Assembly: GCF_021608265.1 (NCBI RefSeq)
Contig: NZ_JAKIHP010000001.1
Location: 434,001 to 498,000 of the forward strand
DNA from: Flavobacterium wongokense
GTDB taxonomy: Bacteria > Bacteroidota > Bacteroidia > Flavobacteriales > Flavobacteriaceae
Direction: 5' to 3'
DNA length: 64,000 nt
Of the stretch, positions 9,094 through 17,868 are shown one piece after another. The notes beneath the pieces were generated by a model. That model did not search any database, was not told where the DNA came from, and saw only the letters and a list, made by a program, of their open reading frames with translations. Both the position numbers and the translations under genes were made by a program. Each line of letters opens with the position of its first letter. Position 1 is the first letter of the stretch.

Positions 9094-9561
9094 TTATGAT
9101 TTTTTTGGAGCGAGGATTTTGTCAGCTTCAGCAATCCAGGCATTTGGCCCACCAGCAACATAACCGGTTTTTCCAAGTTTTTCGAGGTTGATTTTTCCAT
9201 CTTTCTTGCTTGCTTTTACAAACCAAACTGTTGGATATCCTTGTATCATGAAGGTCTGTTGCAATTCCTGGTTTTGTCTTTGGATTTCTGGTTGTTGTGG
9301 TGTTTGTCTTGGGTAATCCAATTCAACAAGGATTACATTCTTTTTTGCCCACTTTTCAAATTCAGGAGTTTTGAAAACTTCTTTTTGCAAACGCATGCAC
9401 CAACCGCACCAATCACTTCCTGTGAAAAATAAAAACAATGGTTTTTTGGATTTTTTAGAAATCGCCATTGCTTTGTTCATATCTGTTTGCCAAGTTAGTT
9501 CCTGAGCCTGTATTGTCAACGAACCCAAAACTAAAAATAAGGTAATTGCTATTTTTTTCAT
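9094..9561 (-). CDS. Secreted thioredoxin-fold protein with CGWC active site
   Basis: A periplasmic disulphide reductase or chaperone-like protein is predicted. From the ATG at 9561 the 155 residues comprise a signal peptide (MKKIAITLFLVLGSLTIQAQ) and a thioredoxin domain with the redox pair at Cys52 and Cys55 (SDWCGWCMRL). It also has the family's cis-Pro loop (QGYPTVWFV) and a GYVAGG end motif. An upstream in-frame ATG at 9612 would place 17 non-conserved residues before the signal peptide and pass through the -7 box, so it is rejected. It resembles the DUF255/thioredoxin_7 group of Bacteroidota. The partner protein is not evident from context. Confidence 0.88.
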   Translation of the reverse strand: MKKIAITLFLVLGSLTIQAQELTWQTDMNKAMAISKKSKKPLFLFFTGSDWCGWCMRLQKEVFKTPEFEKWAKKNVILVELDYPRQTPQQPEIQRQNQELQQTFMIQGYPTVWFVKASKKDGKINLEKLGKTGYVAGGPNAWIAEADKILAPKKS

Positions 9562-9577
9562 TGTTGTAAATTTTTTC

Positions 9578-9585
9578 CAAATATA
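9578..9585 (-). promoter_or_regulatory. Putative -7 box of the thioredoxin-like gene
   Basis: TATATTTG on the minus strand lies 16 nt upstream of the ATG at 9561 and fits TAnnTTTG. A TTG is present further upstream but at non-ideal spacing. The box supports the shorter start. Confidence 0.45.
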
Positions 9586-9612
9586 ACAAAAAGAATGCCA
9601 AATAAATGCCAA

Positions 9613-11418
9613 TTATCTGACTCCATGCATTAATTTTTTGATAACTGGCGACATTAATATAGACAAAAGTGCTATTGCGACAGAAATTATTGTCAAAAGC
9701 CAAAAGAAATAACTCAGGCCATGTTCATTGGCAATCTTATCTATATTCTCACCAAAAATACCTGCTCCTTTCATCCCAATTGCCACTGCCAGATACCAAA
9801 CCCCAAACATAAAGGCAATCATTCGTGCAGGAACCAGTTTGCTTACATAAGATAATCCAACAGGTGAAATGCAAAGTTCACCCATTGTATAAAATAAATA
9901 CACCAAAATCAACCAAACCATGCTTACTGAAGCCGTTTTGGCTCCAGGCTCAATTCCGGTTGCGCCAATTGCAACACATGCCATTCCTAATCCAAGGAAC
10001 AACATTCCCATTCCGTATTTCACGTTTGCTCTTGGGTTGTATTTGCTTTCCCATAACTTAGAAAATAGTGGCGCCAATGAAATAATAAACAGGGAATTCA
10101 ATGTTGAGAACCATGTCGCCGGAACTTCGGTAAGTGGTTTTGTCACTTTCTCAATTTTTAACAAATCAAGTGTTCCGTCGGAAAGCGACAGTACTCCCGC
10201 TGTGTAATAATCCTTTAGCAGCATCCAAATGGCGATGCTCCAGATGATGACAAAGCTCAGGCTCAGGATAATATTGGCTACAGCGTAATTTTTGAAAGTC
10301 TGCCTAAACATTTTCAGCATCAGCCAGGTTATGATGGCTAATGGCAGAACGGTGATTAGTGAGTTAACAACTAAAAAAATGGTACTCCAGTTTCCTTCCA
10401 AAACCCTGTTCGTATAATCTTTTGCAAAAATGGTTAAACTGTTTGGTGATTGTTCAAATATCGCCCAAAAGAAAATGGCAAGGAAAGCAAAGAACGTCAC
10501 TGCCATCAATTTTTCGCGTGTGATTTTGGAATACTGTGTAAAACGGTAAACCAATAAAATAATGAATAGGATTAAGGCAGTCAGGATTGCGATTGCGTTT
10601 CCGTTTTCTCCCAAAAACGAAAAGACATCCACTTTCCCATCTGATATTTTTGAAGCTGGTGCATTGATTACCCAAAGCAGTCCTAACGTAACTGAAAGGC
10701 CTATTACAATTAACTGCCACGCAGTGAAAGGATTTCGGGTGTCATCATCTGAAATTGCTTTTTTTGCTTTTGATTCTTGGGTTGGTTTTAATCCGATGTC
10801 GCCAAAGATATTTTGGGACAGCCAAAACTGTATCATTCCGAAGAACATGAAAATTCCGGCCAGACCAAATCCATAACCCCAGCCTACTTTTTCGCCTAAA
10901 TATCCGCAAAGCAGGATCCCGAAGAAAGCTCCGGCATTTACACCCATATAAAACAAGGTATAAGCTCCGTCTTTTTTCTCAGGTCGGTCTTTGTACATTT
11001 CTGAAATAATCGAAACCATATTCGGCTTGAAAAATCCGTTACCAAAAACCAATAAAACCAAACCTAAATAAATTGAAAAATGGGTTTCAACAGCCATCGC
11101 TGCGTGCCCCAATGTCATTAGAAAAGCTCCAACCATAACGGCCCAACGGAAACCAATGACCTTGTCGGCAAAATATCCTCCGAGCATTGTGGACAAATAA
11201 ACCAATCCGACATAAGAACCAAATAGCGAGGAAGCTGTTTCCCTGGTCCATTCCCAACCACCATCAGCAAGTGTTGATGTCAGGAATAAAATCAATAAGG
11301 AACGCATTCCGTAGAATGAAAATCGTTCCCACATCTCTGTAAAGAATAAAACAAATAAACCCGCAGGATGTCCTAAAACGTTGCTTTTGAAATACTGATC
11401 TGTTGAATTTTCACTCAT
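9613..11418 (-). CDS. Peptide MFS transporter, POT/PTR family (paralogue 1)
   Basis: A proton-coupled di-/tripeptide importer of the inner membrane. The 601 residues include the N-terminal signature TEMWERFSFYGMR (ExxERFxFYG, the proton-coupling motif), GNGFFKPNMVSI, and FYMGVNAGAFFG (PTR2 signature), with about 14 hydrophobic segments. It ends in the same KKLMHGVR tail as its neighbour at 12980. It is 100 residues longer than paralogue 2, with extra hydrophilic loops around residues 205-225 and 390-425. It lies 7 nt downstream of paralogue 2, so the two are probably one transcript. Substrate preference cannot be read from sequence. Confidence 0.92.
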   Translation of the reverse strand: MSENSTDQYFKSNVLGHPAGLFVLFFTEMWERFSFYGMRSLLILFLTSTLADGGWEWTRETASSLFGSYVGLVYLSTMLGGYFADKVIGFRWAVMVGAFLMTLGHAAMAVETHFSIYLGLVLLVFGNGFFKPNMVSIISEMYKDRPEKKDGAYTLFYMGVNAGAFFGILLCGYLGEKVGWGYGFGLAGIFMFFGMIQFWLSQNIFGDIGLKPTQESKAKKAISDDDTRNPFTAWQLIVIGLSVTLGLLWVINAPASKISDGKVDVFSFLGENGNAIAILTALILFIILLVYRFTQYSKITREKLMAVTFFAFLAIFFWAIFEQSPNSLTIFAKDYTNRVLEGNWSTIFLVVNSLITVLPLAIITWLMLKMFRQTFKNYAVANIILSLSFVIIWSIAIWMLLKDYYTAGVLSLSDGTLDLLKIEKVTKPLTEVPATWFSTLNSLFIISLAPLFSKLWESKYNPRANVKYGMGMLFLGLGMACVAIGATGIEPGAKTASVSMVWLILVYLFYTMGELCISPVGLSYVSKLVPARMIAFMFGVWYLAVAIGMKGAGIFGENIDKIANEHGLSYFFWLLTIISVAIALLSILMSPVIKKLMHGVR

Positions 11419-11425
11419 GATTTTA

Positions 11426-12907
11426 TTATTTAACTCCCTGCATTAATTTTTTCAATATTGGTGTAGTAACAATTAAAATCAACCCGGCAATAAGGGCATA
11501 AACCGCTAAAAGATAATATCCTTCCGTATAAGATTCCAATTTAGACTGCAAAGTCGTTCCCGTATTGGAATCTGAAATTGCCGCACCTAATTTTCCTGCT
11601 GCCAATTGCCCAAAAGCGCTTGCCAAAAACCACAATCCCATCATCATCCCGAATAATCTTTTAGGCGAGAGTTTCGTTATGATTGACATTCCGATTGGAC
11701 CAAGGCAAAGTTCACCGATGGTAGTTACAAAGTAAGCAAAGGTAAACAGGTTCAGTGAGGCGATTCCACCGATTGCAGAAAACTTCGTATAATAAAAAAT
11801 GTAAAAGGAAGCTGAAAGGAATAAAAATCCGATTCCGAATTTGATTAAAGTATTCGGCTCGATTTTCTTTCTTGCCATTGCCAGCCATAGTAACCCTATT
11901 AAAGGACTAAGGACAACTACAAAGAGTGTATTGGAGCTGTTGTTCACCGCATTTGGGTCGATGGTAAAACCAAGTAAATTGCTGCTAAGATTGTCTTTGG
12001 CAAACAAAGATAAGGAACCACCACTTTGTTCATAAATAGCATTGAATACAAAATAAAAGAAGATGAATATGAAAGCTGCCAATAGTTTTTTCTTAGCGCT
12101 GCTATCAATTGTTTTGAAGACTTCATACCCAAAATAACCTAATGCAATTGCTCCGATGGTATACATAAAATAATCCGTATAATCGGTATTTTTTACCATG
12201 ATGAAAATGAACGGTATGGTTAACAATGAGCCAATGTAAACTGCAATTTCCCTGAATTTTCTTTTGGATTCCGGAAGGTTTAATAATGGCGACTGGCCAA
12301 TTGGCCCAAGGTATTTTTTAGTAAACATAAATGTCAGTAAACCAAAAGCCATCACAATTGCCGCCGAAAGGAAACACAACTGCCAGGAATAATATTTCCC
12401 TAAATAAATACATAATATTCCGCCTAAAAATCCTCCAACATTAATACCTGCATAGAACAAACCATAACCGGCGTCACGCCTTGGGTCTTTTTCATCATAC
12501 AATTCACCAACCATTGAAGAAATATTCGGCTTGAAGAAACCCGTTCCAATGATCGAAAATGCCAGACCATAGTAGAACATGTCTTTGGGTGCAAAGGCAA
12601 TCAACAAGTTGCCCAGTATCATCACAATCCCACCAAAAAACAAGGATTTCCTGAATCCCAAAATCTTATCGGCAAAGATTCCGCCAATGAATGTAAAGGC
12701 ATAAACGAACGCCTGGATTGCTCCATACTGCAGGTTTGCCGCTGATTCGCCCAACAATAACTGATCAACCATAAAAAAGGTAAGCACGCCACGCATTCCG
12801 TAGAAGCAGAAACGTTCCCACATTTCAACCGTAAATAAGTACCATAATTGTTTTGGATATTTTCCTTCGAAGTTTTGGATTTGGTCTAAAGAGAATTCTT
12901 CTTTCAT
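11426..12907 (-). CDS. Peptide MFS transporter, POT/PTR family (paralogue 2)
   Basis: The middle and shortest of three tandem POT transporters, 493 residues. It shows VEMWERFCFYGMRGVL, GTGFFKPNISSMVGELY and LFYAGINVGGFLGG, the conserved POT signatures, and ends KKLMQGVK. It is probably the first gene of a two-gene transcript with the paralogue at 9613. A terminator lies just upstream at 12924-12949, separating it from the third copy. Length and motifs are those of bacterial DtpT-type transporters. Confidence 0.92.
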   Translation of the reverse strand: MKEEFSLDQIQNFEGKYPKQLWYLFTVEMWERFCFYGMRGVLTFFMVDQLLLGESAANLQYGAIQAFVYAFTFIGGIFADKILGFRKSLFFGGIVMILGNLLIAFAPKDMFYYGLAFSIIGTGFFKPNISSMVGELYDEKDPRRDAGYGLFYAGINVGGFLGGILCIYLGKYYSWQLCFLSAAIVMAFGLLTFMFTKKYLGPIGQSPLLNLPESKRKFREIAVYIGSLLTIPFIFIMVKNTDYTDYFMYTIGAIALGYFGYEVFKTIDSSAKKKLLAAFIFIFFYFVFNAIYEQSGGSLSLFAKDNLSSNLLGFTIDPNAVNNSSNTLFVVVLSPLIGLLWLAMARKKIEPNTLIKFGIGFLFLSASFYIFYYTKFSAIGGIASLNLFTFAYFVTTIGELCLGPIGMSIITKLSPKRLFGMMMGLWFLASAFGQLAAGKLGAAISDSNTGTTLQSKLESYTEGYYLLAVYALIAGLILIVTTPILKKLMQGVK

Positions 12908-12923
12908 AAATGTATTAATTAAA

Positions 12924-12949
12924 AAACCTCCAAGTAGTCTTGGAGGTTT
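12924..12949 (-). terminator. Terminator after POT paralogue 3
   Basis: AAACCTCCAA (12924-12933) pairs perfectly with TTGGAGGTTT (12940-12949) around a 6-nt loop, with a run of T on the minus strand. It lies between the stop of the gene at 12980 and the start of the next transporter, so paralogue 3 is a separate transcription unit. Confidence 0.8.
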
Positions 12950-12979
12950 GAAAGATATAAAAATATTTTAGAATAATGA

Positions 12980-14656
12980 CTAGCGAACGCCGTGCATCAT
13001 CTTTTTCAATTTTGGTGTCAATGCCATAAGGATTACAGCCGCAAGACCTGTTAAAATAACGAATACCATAAAGAATTCGAAAAGGTTATGGATTTCAAAA
13101 CCGGCAAAAACAGGATAATGATCAGATATTTGATTATCAGCCAATACCTTTAACTGTTCCGCTGTTGGAGTTACTTTTTTATCCAAAATAGATTGCAAAT
13201 CGATTCCAAGTTCTTTGGCTTTTACAAACTTATCACCAGTTGCAGGAAGGATAGAACCTAATGTTCCTGCCAAAGCGTAACCCGATGCATTTGACAAGAA
13301 GAATACTCCATATAATAATGAAGAGAAACGTTTTGGAGATAATTTACCTACCAATGACAATCCGATTGGAGACAAACAAAGCTCCGCACAAGTCTGGATT
13401 AAATATAAAAGGATCAACCATTTAATAGCTAAAAGCCCACTGTTACCTAAATCTTTTACATTGTAAGCAATGATGAAGTAACTCAAAGCGATTAATCCCA
13501 AACCAACTGCCTGTTTTGCAGGAGAAATTGGCTCTCTGTCCTTGCTTCTTAAATAATCCCAAAGCATACTGAACGGAACCGCAAAAGCAACAACGAACAA
13601 TCCGTTGAAGATTTGAACCATCGATGGCGGCATATTGTAGCCAAAGAAATTACGGTCGCACTGATTATCTGCGATGAACGTTAGCGACGATCCAGCTTGT
13701 TCAAAAGCAGCCCAGAAGAAAATGATGAAGAAGGCAACGATATAAATTACAAAGATTCGGTCTCTTTCCACTTTTGTCAATGAACTGTCCGAAACGATTA
13801 ATCCTGCTAATGTTAAACCGCTAGAGTATATTAAAGAGTAAATAAAGTTTTGTCCAAAACCGTAATGGAAAACCAATCCTAAGGCAAAGAAAGCAACTAC
13901 AGCTCCAATCAAAGCTTTTTGGGAGAAAACCGCTTTTTGTGATTCTCCTTCTTCATAATCCTCAGAAACATTGTGTTTTGGCAAACCTCCTAATGGTCGT
14001 CCTTCCGGAGTAACTACATATTTATTCTTAAGCATGTAAAACACCGCAGTTCCAATTAACATTGCTGTTGACGCTGCAAGGAATCCCCATTTGAAAGCAT
14101 GGATATCCCTGATTCCTGCTTCGTTCTTCACGTCACCTACGATTGGGCAGATTAATTGTCCAAGGAAAGCTCCAAGATTAATCCCCATATAGAATATTGT
14201 AAAGGCTGTATCCAATTTTGATTTCTCTTGTTTTGGGTACAAACTACCCACCATTGAAGAGATGTTTGGTTTGAAAAATCCGTTACCAAAAATGATGATT
14301 CCCAATGCTGACCACATTAACGTAGTTGCCAGTCCGATATTATCACCAAAAACGCTTGCGCTAAAAAACAGCAGCAACTGCCCTATCGCCATCATCAATC
14401 CTCCGAGCATGATGCAGTTCCTGTTTCCGAAAAAACGGTCAGAAATAAATCCACCCAACATTGGCGTTAAATAACAAAGTCCTAAGAATCCTCCATAAAT
14501 AAGGGAAGCTTCCTCTTCTTTCATCATTAGGGAATTCACAAGGAATAAGGTTAGGATGGCGCGCATTCCGTAGAAGTTGAATCGCTCCCACATTTCTGTT
14601 CCGAATAATACCCAAAGTCCTTTTGGATGTCCTGTTTTTACAGCTGTTTCACTCAT
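12980..14656 (-). CDS. Peptide MFS transporter, POT/PTR family (paralogue 3)
   Basis: The 558-residue protein carries GTEMWERFNFYGMRAIL, GNGFFKPNISSMVGSLY and IFYMGINLGAFLGQ, so the proton-coupling ExxERFxFYG and PTR2 motifs are intact. It ends KKMMHGVR. About 14 membrane segments are apparent, with a long loop near residues 485-515 before the last helices. It has its own terminator and a 181-nt upstream gap with no further gene, so it is probably expressed separately from the other two copies. A proton-driven oligopeptide importer is the expected role. Confidence 0.92.
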   Translation of the reverse strand: MSETAVKTGHPKGLWVLFGTEMWERFNFYGMRAILTLFLVNSLMMKEEEASLIYGGFLGLCYLTPMLGGFISDRFFGNRNCIMLGGLMMAIGQLLLFFSASVFGDNIGLATTLMWSALGIIIFGNGFFKPNISSMVGSLYPKQEKSKLDTAFTIFYMGINLGAFLGQLICPIVGDVKNEAGIRDIHAFKWGFLAASTAMLIGTAVFYMLKNKYVVTPEGRPLGGLPKHNVSEDYEEGESQKAVFSQKALIGAVVAFFALGLVFHYGFGQNFIYSLIYSSGLTLAGLIVSDSSLTKVERDRIFVIYIVAFFIIFFWAAFEQAGSSLTFIADNQCDRNFFGYNMPPSMVQIFNGLFVVAFAVPFSMLWDYLRSKDREPISPAKQAVGLGLIALSYFIIAYNVKDLGNSGLLAIKWLILLYLIQTCAELCLSPIGLSLVGKLSPKRFSSLLYGVFFLSNASGYALAGTLGSILPATGDKFVKAKELGIDLQSILDKKVTPTAEQLKVLADNQISDHYPVFAGFEIHNLFEFFMVFVILTGLAAVILMALTPKLKKMMHGVR

Positions 14657-14837
14657 ATTAAATTATTTTAGGTTGGTTTTGAATCGTTTAGATTTCTTTA
14701 TAAAAACCGTCAATTTTAGTGAAAAAATTACACATAACAGCACTTTTTTATGTTAAATGCAATTTTTAAGAGTTTTTGGCTTTTGAAAAAGATTGGAAAT
14801 TTGGGAAGATGCCAAACCGTAGCATCAATTAGGTGAA

Positions 14838-15437
14838 TTATTTACAAAGTTTTTTGATGACCTCTTTAGCATATTCCTTACCTAGTATCATCGACATAGT
14901 CCAATCGCGGCAGGCGTCTTCTTTTTGCCCTATGTTGTATTTTGAATAACCTCTTACAAAATAGGCGTGGGCATATCCCGGATCAAGCTGAATGGCTTTA
15001 TTTAAATCTTCGATTGCTTTGCCATAATCCCTTAGCCTGTCCTCAACAATACCTCTGGCGCAATAGTTGTCTGCGCTTGGATCCAATTCAACTGCTTTTT
15101 GAAAATCTACCAAAGCTTCGTGGATTTTTTCCATATACAAATAGGTATAACCCCGATAGGAATAATTTTCAACATATCTCGGATTTAGTTTTATGGATTT
15201 GGTAAAGTCTTTAATGGCTTCGGCATTGTCTTCCAACTGGTATTTTGAAACACCTCTATAAAAATAAGTCAGCGAATTGAGCGAATCTTTTTCAATGGCT
15301 TTGTCAAATTCCGGAATGGCTGCTTTATAGTCCTTAGATTTGGCTTTATCAACTCCGCGGTTGATGTATTCCAAAGCTGTCTGTGAATGCGAAACGAATC
15401 CCAGTAAGGAAATAGTGATTAGGATGATTTTCTTCAT
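14838..15437 (-). CDS. Secreted TPR-repeat protein
   Basis: The 199-residue protein has a signal peptide (MKKIILITISLLGFVSHSQ) and then about five consecutive tetratricopeptide repeats of 34 residues. Examples are YFYRGVSKYQLEDNAEAIKD, NYSYRGYTYLYMEKIHEAL and AYFVRGYSKYNIGQKEDA. TPRs form helical scaffolds for protein-protein contacts; here in the periplasm or at the outer membrane. There is no enzyme domain and no informative neighbour: it stands alone upstream of tRNA-Phe. The function is unknown. Confidence 0.85.
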   Translation of the reverse strand: MKKIILITISLLGFVSHSQTALEYINRGVDKAKSKDYKAAIPEFDKAIEKDSLNSLTYFYRGVSKYQLEDNAEAIKDFTKSIKLNPRYVENYSYRGYTYLYMEKIHEALVDFQKAVELDPSADNYCARGIVEDRLRDYGKAIEDLNKAIQLDPGYAHAYFVRGYSKYNIGQKEDACRDWTMSMILGKEYAKEVIKKLCK

Positions 15438-15545
15438 GATGAGTGATGATATATAATGACAAACGCGAAACTAAGGGATTTATTACATACTTAAACAAAG
15501 TATAAATAAAAAAAACCGCTTTCCTGAATTGGATGTTTTATCAAA

Positions 15546-15562
15546 GCGAGCTAAAGCTCGCG
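15546..15562. repeat. Perfect palindrome (7-bp stem)
   Basis: GCGAGCT (15546-15552) and AGCTCGC (15555-15561) form a perfect inverted repeat around AA. Its GC content is well above that of the surrounding intergenic DNA. It is followed 6 nt later by a second palindrome. There is no T-run, so it is not a simple terminator. Confidence 0.7.
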
Positions 15563-15567
15563 TACCT

Positions 15568-15584
15568 GACTGCCACCGGCAGTC
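15568..15584. repeat. Second perfect palindrome (7-bp stem)
   Basis: GACTGCC (15568-15574) and GGCAGTC (15578-15584) pair perfectly around ACC. Together with the preceding palindrome it makes a pair of adjacent hairpins 19 nt before the tRNA-Phe fragment. Confidence 0.7.
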
Positions 15585-15602
15585 CTCCTCTTAATCTCAA
15601 AT

Positions 15603-15634
15603 CTCCAGGAATCGAACAAGTGACACATGGATTT
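15603..15634 (-). pseudogene. tRNA-Phe fragment (3' half copy)
   Basis: These 32 bases match the 3' half of the neighbouring tRNA-Phe gene (anticodon-stem 3' side, variable loop, T arm and first acceptor bases) at 30 positions. The two differences fall in the T-stem. The 5' half is missing, so it cannot be a functional tRNA. It lies 80 nt downstream of the intact copy, beyond that gene's terminator, in the same orientation. A decayed tandem tRNA or a scar from an integrated element are the two ready explanations. Confidence 0.75.
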
Positions 15635-15646
15635 GGTATAAAAAAA

Positions 15647-15675
15647 CAAAACCCGAACTTATCGTTCGGGTTTTG
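15647..15675. terminator. Terminator downstream of tRNA-Phe
   Basis: CAAAACCCGAAC pairs with GTTCGGGTTTTG around a 5-nt loop. It begins 4 nt after the 3' end of tRNA-Phe (minus strand) and has T-rich flanks on both strands. Confidence 0.75.
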
Positions 15676-15678
15676 TTG

Positions 15679-15751
15679 TGGTACCTCCAGGAATCGAACC
15701 AGGGACACATGGATTTTCAGTCCATTGCTCTACCAACTGAGCTAAGGTACC
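15679..15751 (-). tRNA. tRNA-Phe (anticodon GAA)
   Basis: The 73-nt minus-strand sequence folds as a standard tRNA. The acceptor is GGTACCT/AGGTACC, the D arm is GCTC/GAGC, and the anticodon stem ATGGA/TCCAT has loop CTGAAAA (anticodon GAA). The T arm is CCTGG-TTCGATT-CCTGG, with discriminator A. CCA is not encoded. Confidence 0.97.
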
Positions 15752-15824
15752 TTGCTTTGTAGCGGGTGCAAATATAGGATGATTTTTAATTTATCCAAAA
15801 CAAATAATAAAAAAAATCTATTCG

Positions 15825-15832
15825 TAACTTTG
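15825..15832 (+). promoter_or_regulatory. Putative -7 box of coaX
   Basis: TAACTTTG fits TAnnTTTG and lies 18 nt upstream of the coaX ATG at 15851. No good TTG partner is seen. Confidence 0.45.
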
Positions 15833-15850
15833 AACCTCAAAAACATTCCT

Positions 15851-16579
15851 ATGCTTTTAACCATTGATGTTGGAAACACCCGAATCAAAGCTGCTGTCTT
15901 TGAACAGGATAGACTTGTGGAGTTTTTTATTTTTACCAAAGAAGAACTTTTAAACCAGCTTGAAAATATTTTAAATAAGCATCCAAAAATCAAAAATCTG
16001 GTGGTTGCTTCAGTAGGAAATGTGGCAAAAGAGCAATTCTTATCCGTTAAGGATAAGCTCGAAATCCATTTTATAACCCACGAAAGTAAATTTCCGTTCA
16101 CCAACTTATACAGCACTCCGGCAACACTCGGAATTGACCGCATGGTTTTGGCAACTGCAGCGGTTTTGCAATTTCCAAATCAAAACAGGCTTGTTGTTGG
16201 CGTTGGAACCTGTGTTACCTATGATTTCATTGATGCCAATGACAACTATCTTGGTGGTGCCATTTCACCGGGAATAAGGCTGCGTTATGAATCGATGCAT
16301 CAGCAAACCGCTAAATTGCCTTTGCTCGACAAAAAATATCCTGAAAACTTCATTGGAAATTCTACTCAGGAATCCATTCATTCGGGCGTAATTAATGGGA
16401 TTGCCCTCGAAATTGATGGGTTTATTAAACTGTACAAAACCCAATACGCTAAATTTATCATAATTTTAACTGGTGGCGACGCAGAATTTTTGGCTAAGAG
16501 ATTAAAAAATACCATATTTGCCAATTCAAATTTTCTGCTGGAAGGTTTGAACCAAACATTTCAATACAATCAAAAATGA
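15851..16579 (+). CDS. coaX: Type III pantothenate kinase
   Basis: CoaX phosphorylates pantothenate, the first step of coenzyme A synthesis. The ATG at 15851 is chosen because it yields MLLTIDVGNTRIKAAVFE, the phosphate-1 loop of this ASKHA-fold enzyme. The in-frame extension to 15752 overlaps the -7 box. Other family blocks are GIDRMVLATAA, VVGVGTCVTYDFI, GGAISPGIRLRYESM and LTGGDAEFLA. Length (242 residues) is normal. Its stop overlaps the next ATG by 4 nt, starting a run of envelope genes in the same direction up to 21154. Confidence 0.95.
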   Translation: MLLTIDVGNTRIKAAVFEQDRLVEFFIFTKEELLNQLENILNKHPKIKNLVVASVGNVAKEQFLSVKDKLEIHFITHESKFPFTNLYSTPATLGIDRMVLATAAVLQFPNQNRLVVGVGTCVTYDFIDANDNYLGGAISPGIRLRYESMHQQTAKLPLLDKKYPENFIGNSTQESIHSGVINGIALEIDGFIKLYKTQYAKFIIILTGGDAEFLAKRLKNTIFANSNFLLEGLNQTFQYNQK

Positions 16580-17856
16580 TTAAAAAAGTTATAGTAAGCA
16601 TATGTTTACTTTTTTCATTGGCAATTTTTGCTCAAGAAGGAACGTCTTCCCCATATTCTTTTTACGGAATCGGTGATATTAAATTTAAAGGAACAATAGA
16701 AAACCGTTCTATGGGTAGTATTTCGGTTTTGCCGGATAGCATCCACCTAAACATCCAGAATCCTGCTCATTTTGCCAGTTTAAAACTGACCAGCTTTACC
16801 ATTGGAGGAACCTATGCCAATACCAAATCTGTAACGGAATCCCAGGAAGCTAAGGCAAGAAGGACTTCATTAGATTATTTAGCGTTTGGAATTCCGGTTG
16901 GAAAGAAGTTAGGAATTGCATTTGGACTTGTTCCTTATTCGTCTCTTGGTTATAAAATTGGAAAAATAAAGCACGATATTGTTGGCACTGATACCATCCG
17001 CAGCATTTATTCGCAGTATAGCGGAATTGGCGGTGTCAATAGGGTTTTTGTTGGTTTTGGATATAAGCTTACAAAGAATCTTAACTTTGGTGCAGACATT
17101 CAGTATAACTTTGGAACCATTGAAACCAAAAACCTTAAATTTCAAAATGATTTACAATATGGCTCAAGAGAAATCAATACTTCCGATTTAAGAGGAGTGA
17201 ACTTTGATTTCGGATTGGCTTATCAGACAAAAACAAGTACAAAACACACTTTTTTCAGCAGCATTGCCTATACTCCGCAATCCGAGCTGACATTAGGCAA
17301 TTCGCGTGAAATTCAATTGATACAGTTTTTGAGTTCGAGTGCCATACAAACCATCGAATCGCAGGATGTTCCTGTAGCTGACACCAAAATCAAGCTTCCT
17401 TCGAAACTTACCATTGGTGCCGGTTTTGGCGAAATAAAAAAATGGTCTGTTGGTGGAGAAGTGAGTTTTATCAAGAATAGCGTAATGTCCAATCGTTTTG
17501 ACGACATTGATGAAGCCGGAAGGACTTCGTTTGAAAACTCTATCCGTTACAGCATTGGTGGTTTTTATATCCCGAACTATAACTCCTATTCGAACTACTA
17601 CAAAAGAGTGGTTTACCGTGGAGGTTTGCGTTATGAAAATACCGGTTTAGTCATCTTGGACAAATCAATAAATGACTTTGCAGCCAATGTTGGTCTAGGT
17701 TTGCCTTTGGGTGGAATTTTCTCAAACATAAATGTTGGACTTGAAATTGGAAAAAGAGGCACAAAATATTATAACTTAGTAGAGGAAAACTATGTTAACA
17801 TAAGCGTAGGTTTATCCTTAAGCGATAGATGGTTTGTGAAACGTAAATTCGACTAA
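16576..17856 (+). CDS. Putative outer-membrane beta-barrel protein
   Basis: The 426-residue protein has a signal peptide (MIKKVIVSICLLFSLAIFAQ), then SSPYSFYGIGD near the mature N-terminus. Many short alternating hydrophobic/polar strands follow (for example KNLNFGADIQYNFG and GLVILDKSINDFAANVGLGL), ending WFVKRKFD. This is the look of an 8- to 14-stranded barrel related to the OmpP1/FadL or PorV-like group of Bacteroidota, but I cannot place it in one family. It overlaps coaX by 4 nt and is followed 12 nt later by a secreted TPR protein, so translation is probably coupled. The transported substrate is unknown. Confidence 0.75.
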   Translation: MIKKVIVSICLLFSLAIFAQEGTSSPYSFYGIGDIKFKGTIENRSMGSISVLPDSIHLNIQNPAHFASLKLTSFTIGGTYANTKSVTESQEAKARRTSLDYLAFGIPVGKKLGIAFGLVPYSSLGYKIGKIKHDIVGTDTIRSIYSQYSGIGGVNRVFVGFGYKLTKNLNFGADIQYNFGTIETKNLKFQNDLQYGSREINTSDLRGVNFDFGLAYQTKTSTKHTFFSSIAYTPQSELTLGNSREIQLIQFLSSSAIQTIESQDVPVADTKIKLPSKLTIGAGFGEIKKWSVGGEVSFIKNSVMSNRFDDIDEAGRTSFENSIRYSIGGFYIPNYNSYSNYYKRVVYRGGLRYENTGLVILDKSINDFAANVGLGLPLGGIFSNINVGLEIGKRGTKYYNLVEENYVNISVGLSLSDRWFVKRKFD

Positions 17857-17868
17857 AACTAAAACGTC

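Noticed and set aside
15533..15745. Plus-strand reading frame of 70 codons across the tRNA-Phe region
   Set aside because: It runs through palindromes, a tRNA fragment, a terminator and the antisense strand of tRNA-Phe; not a gene.
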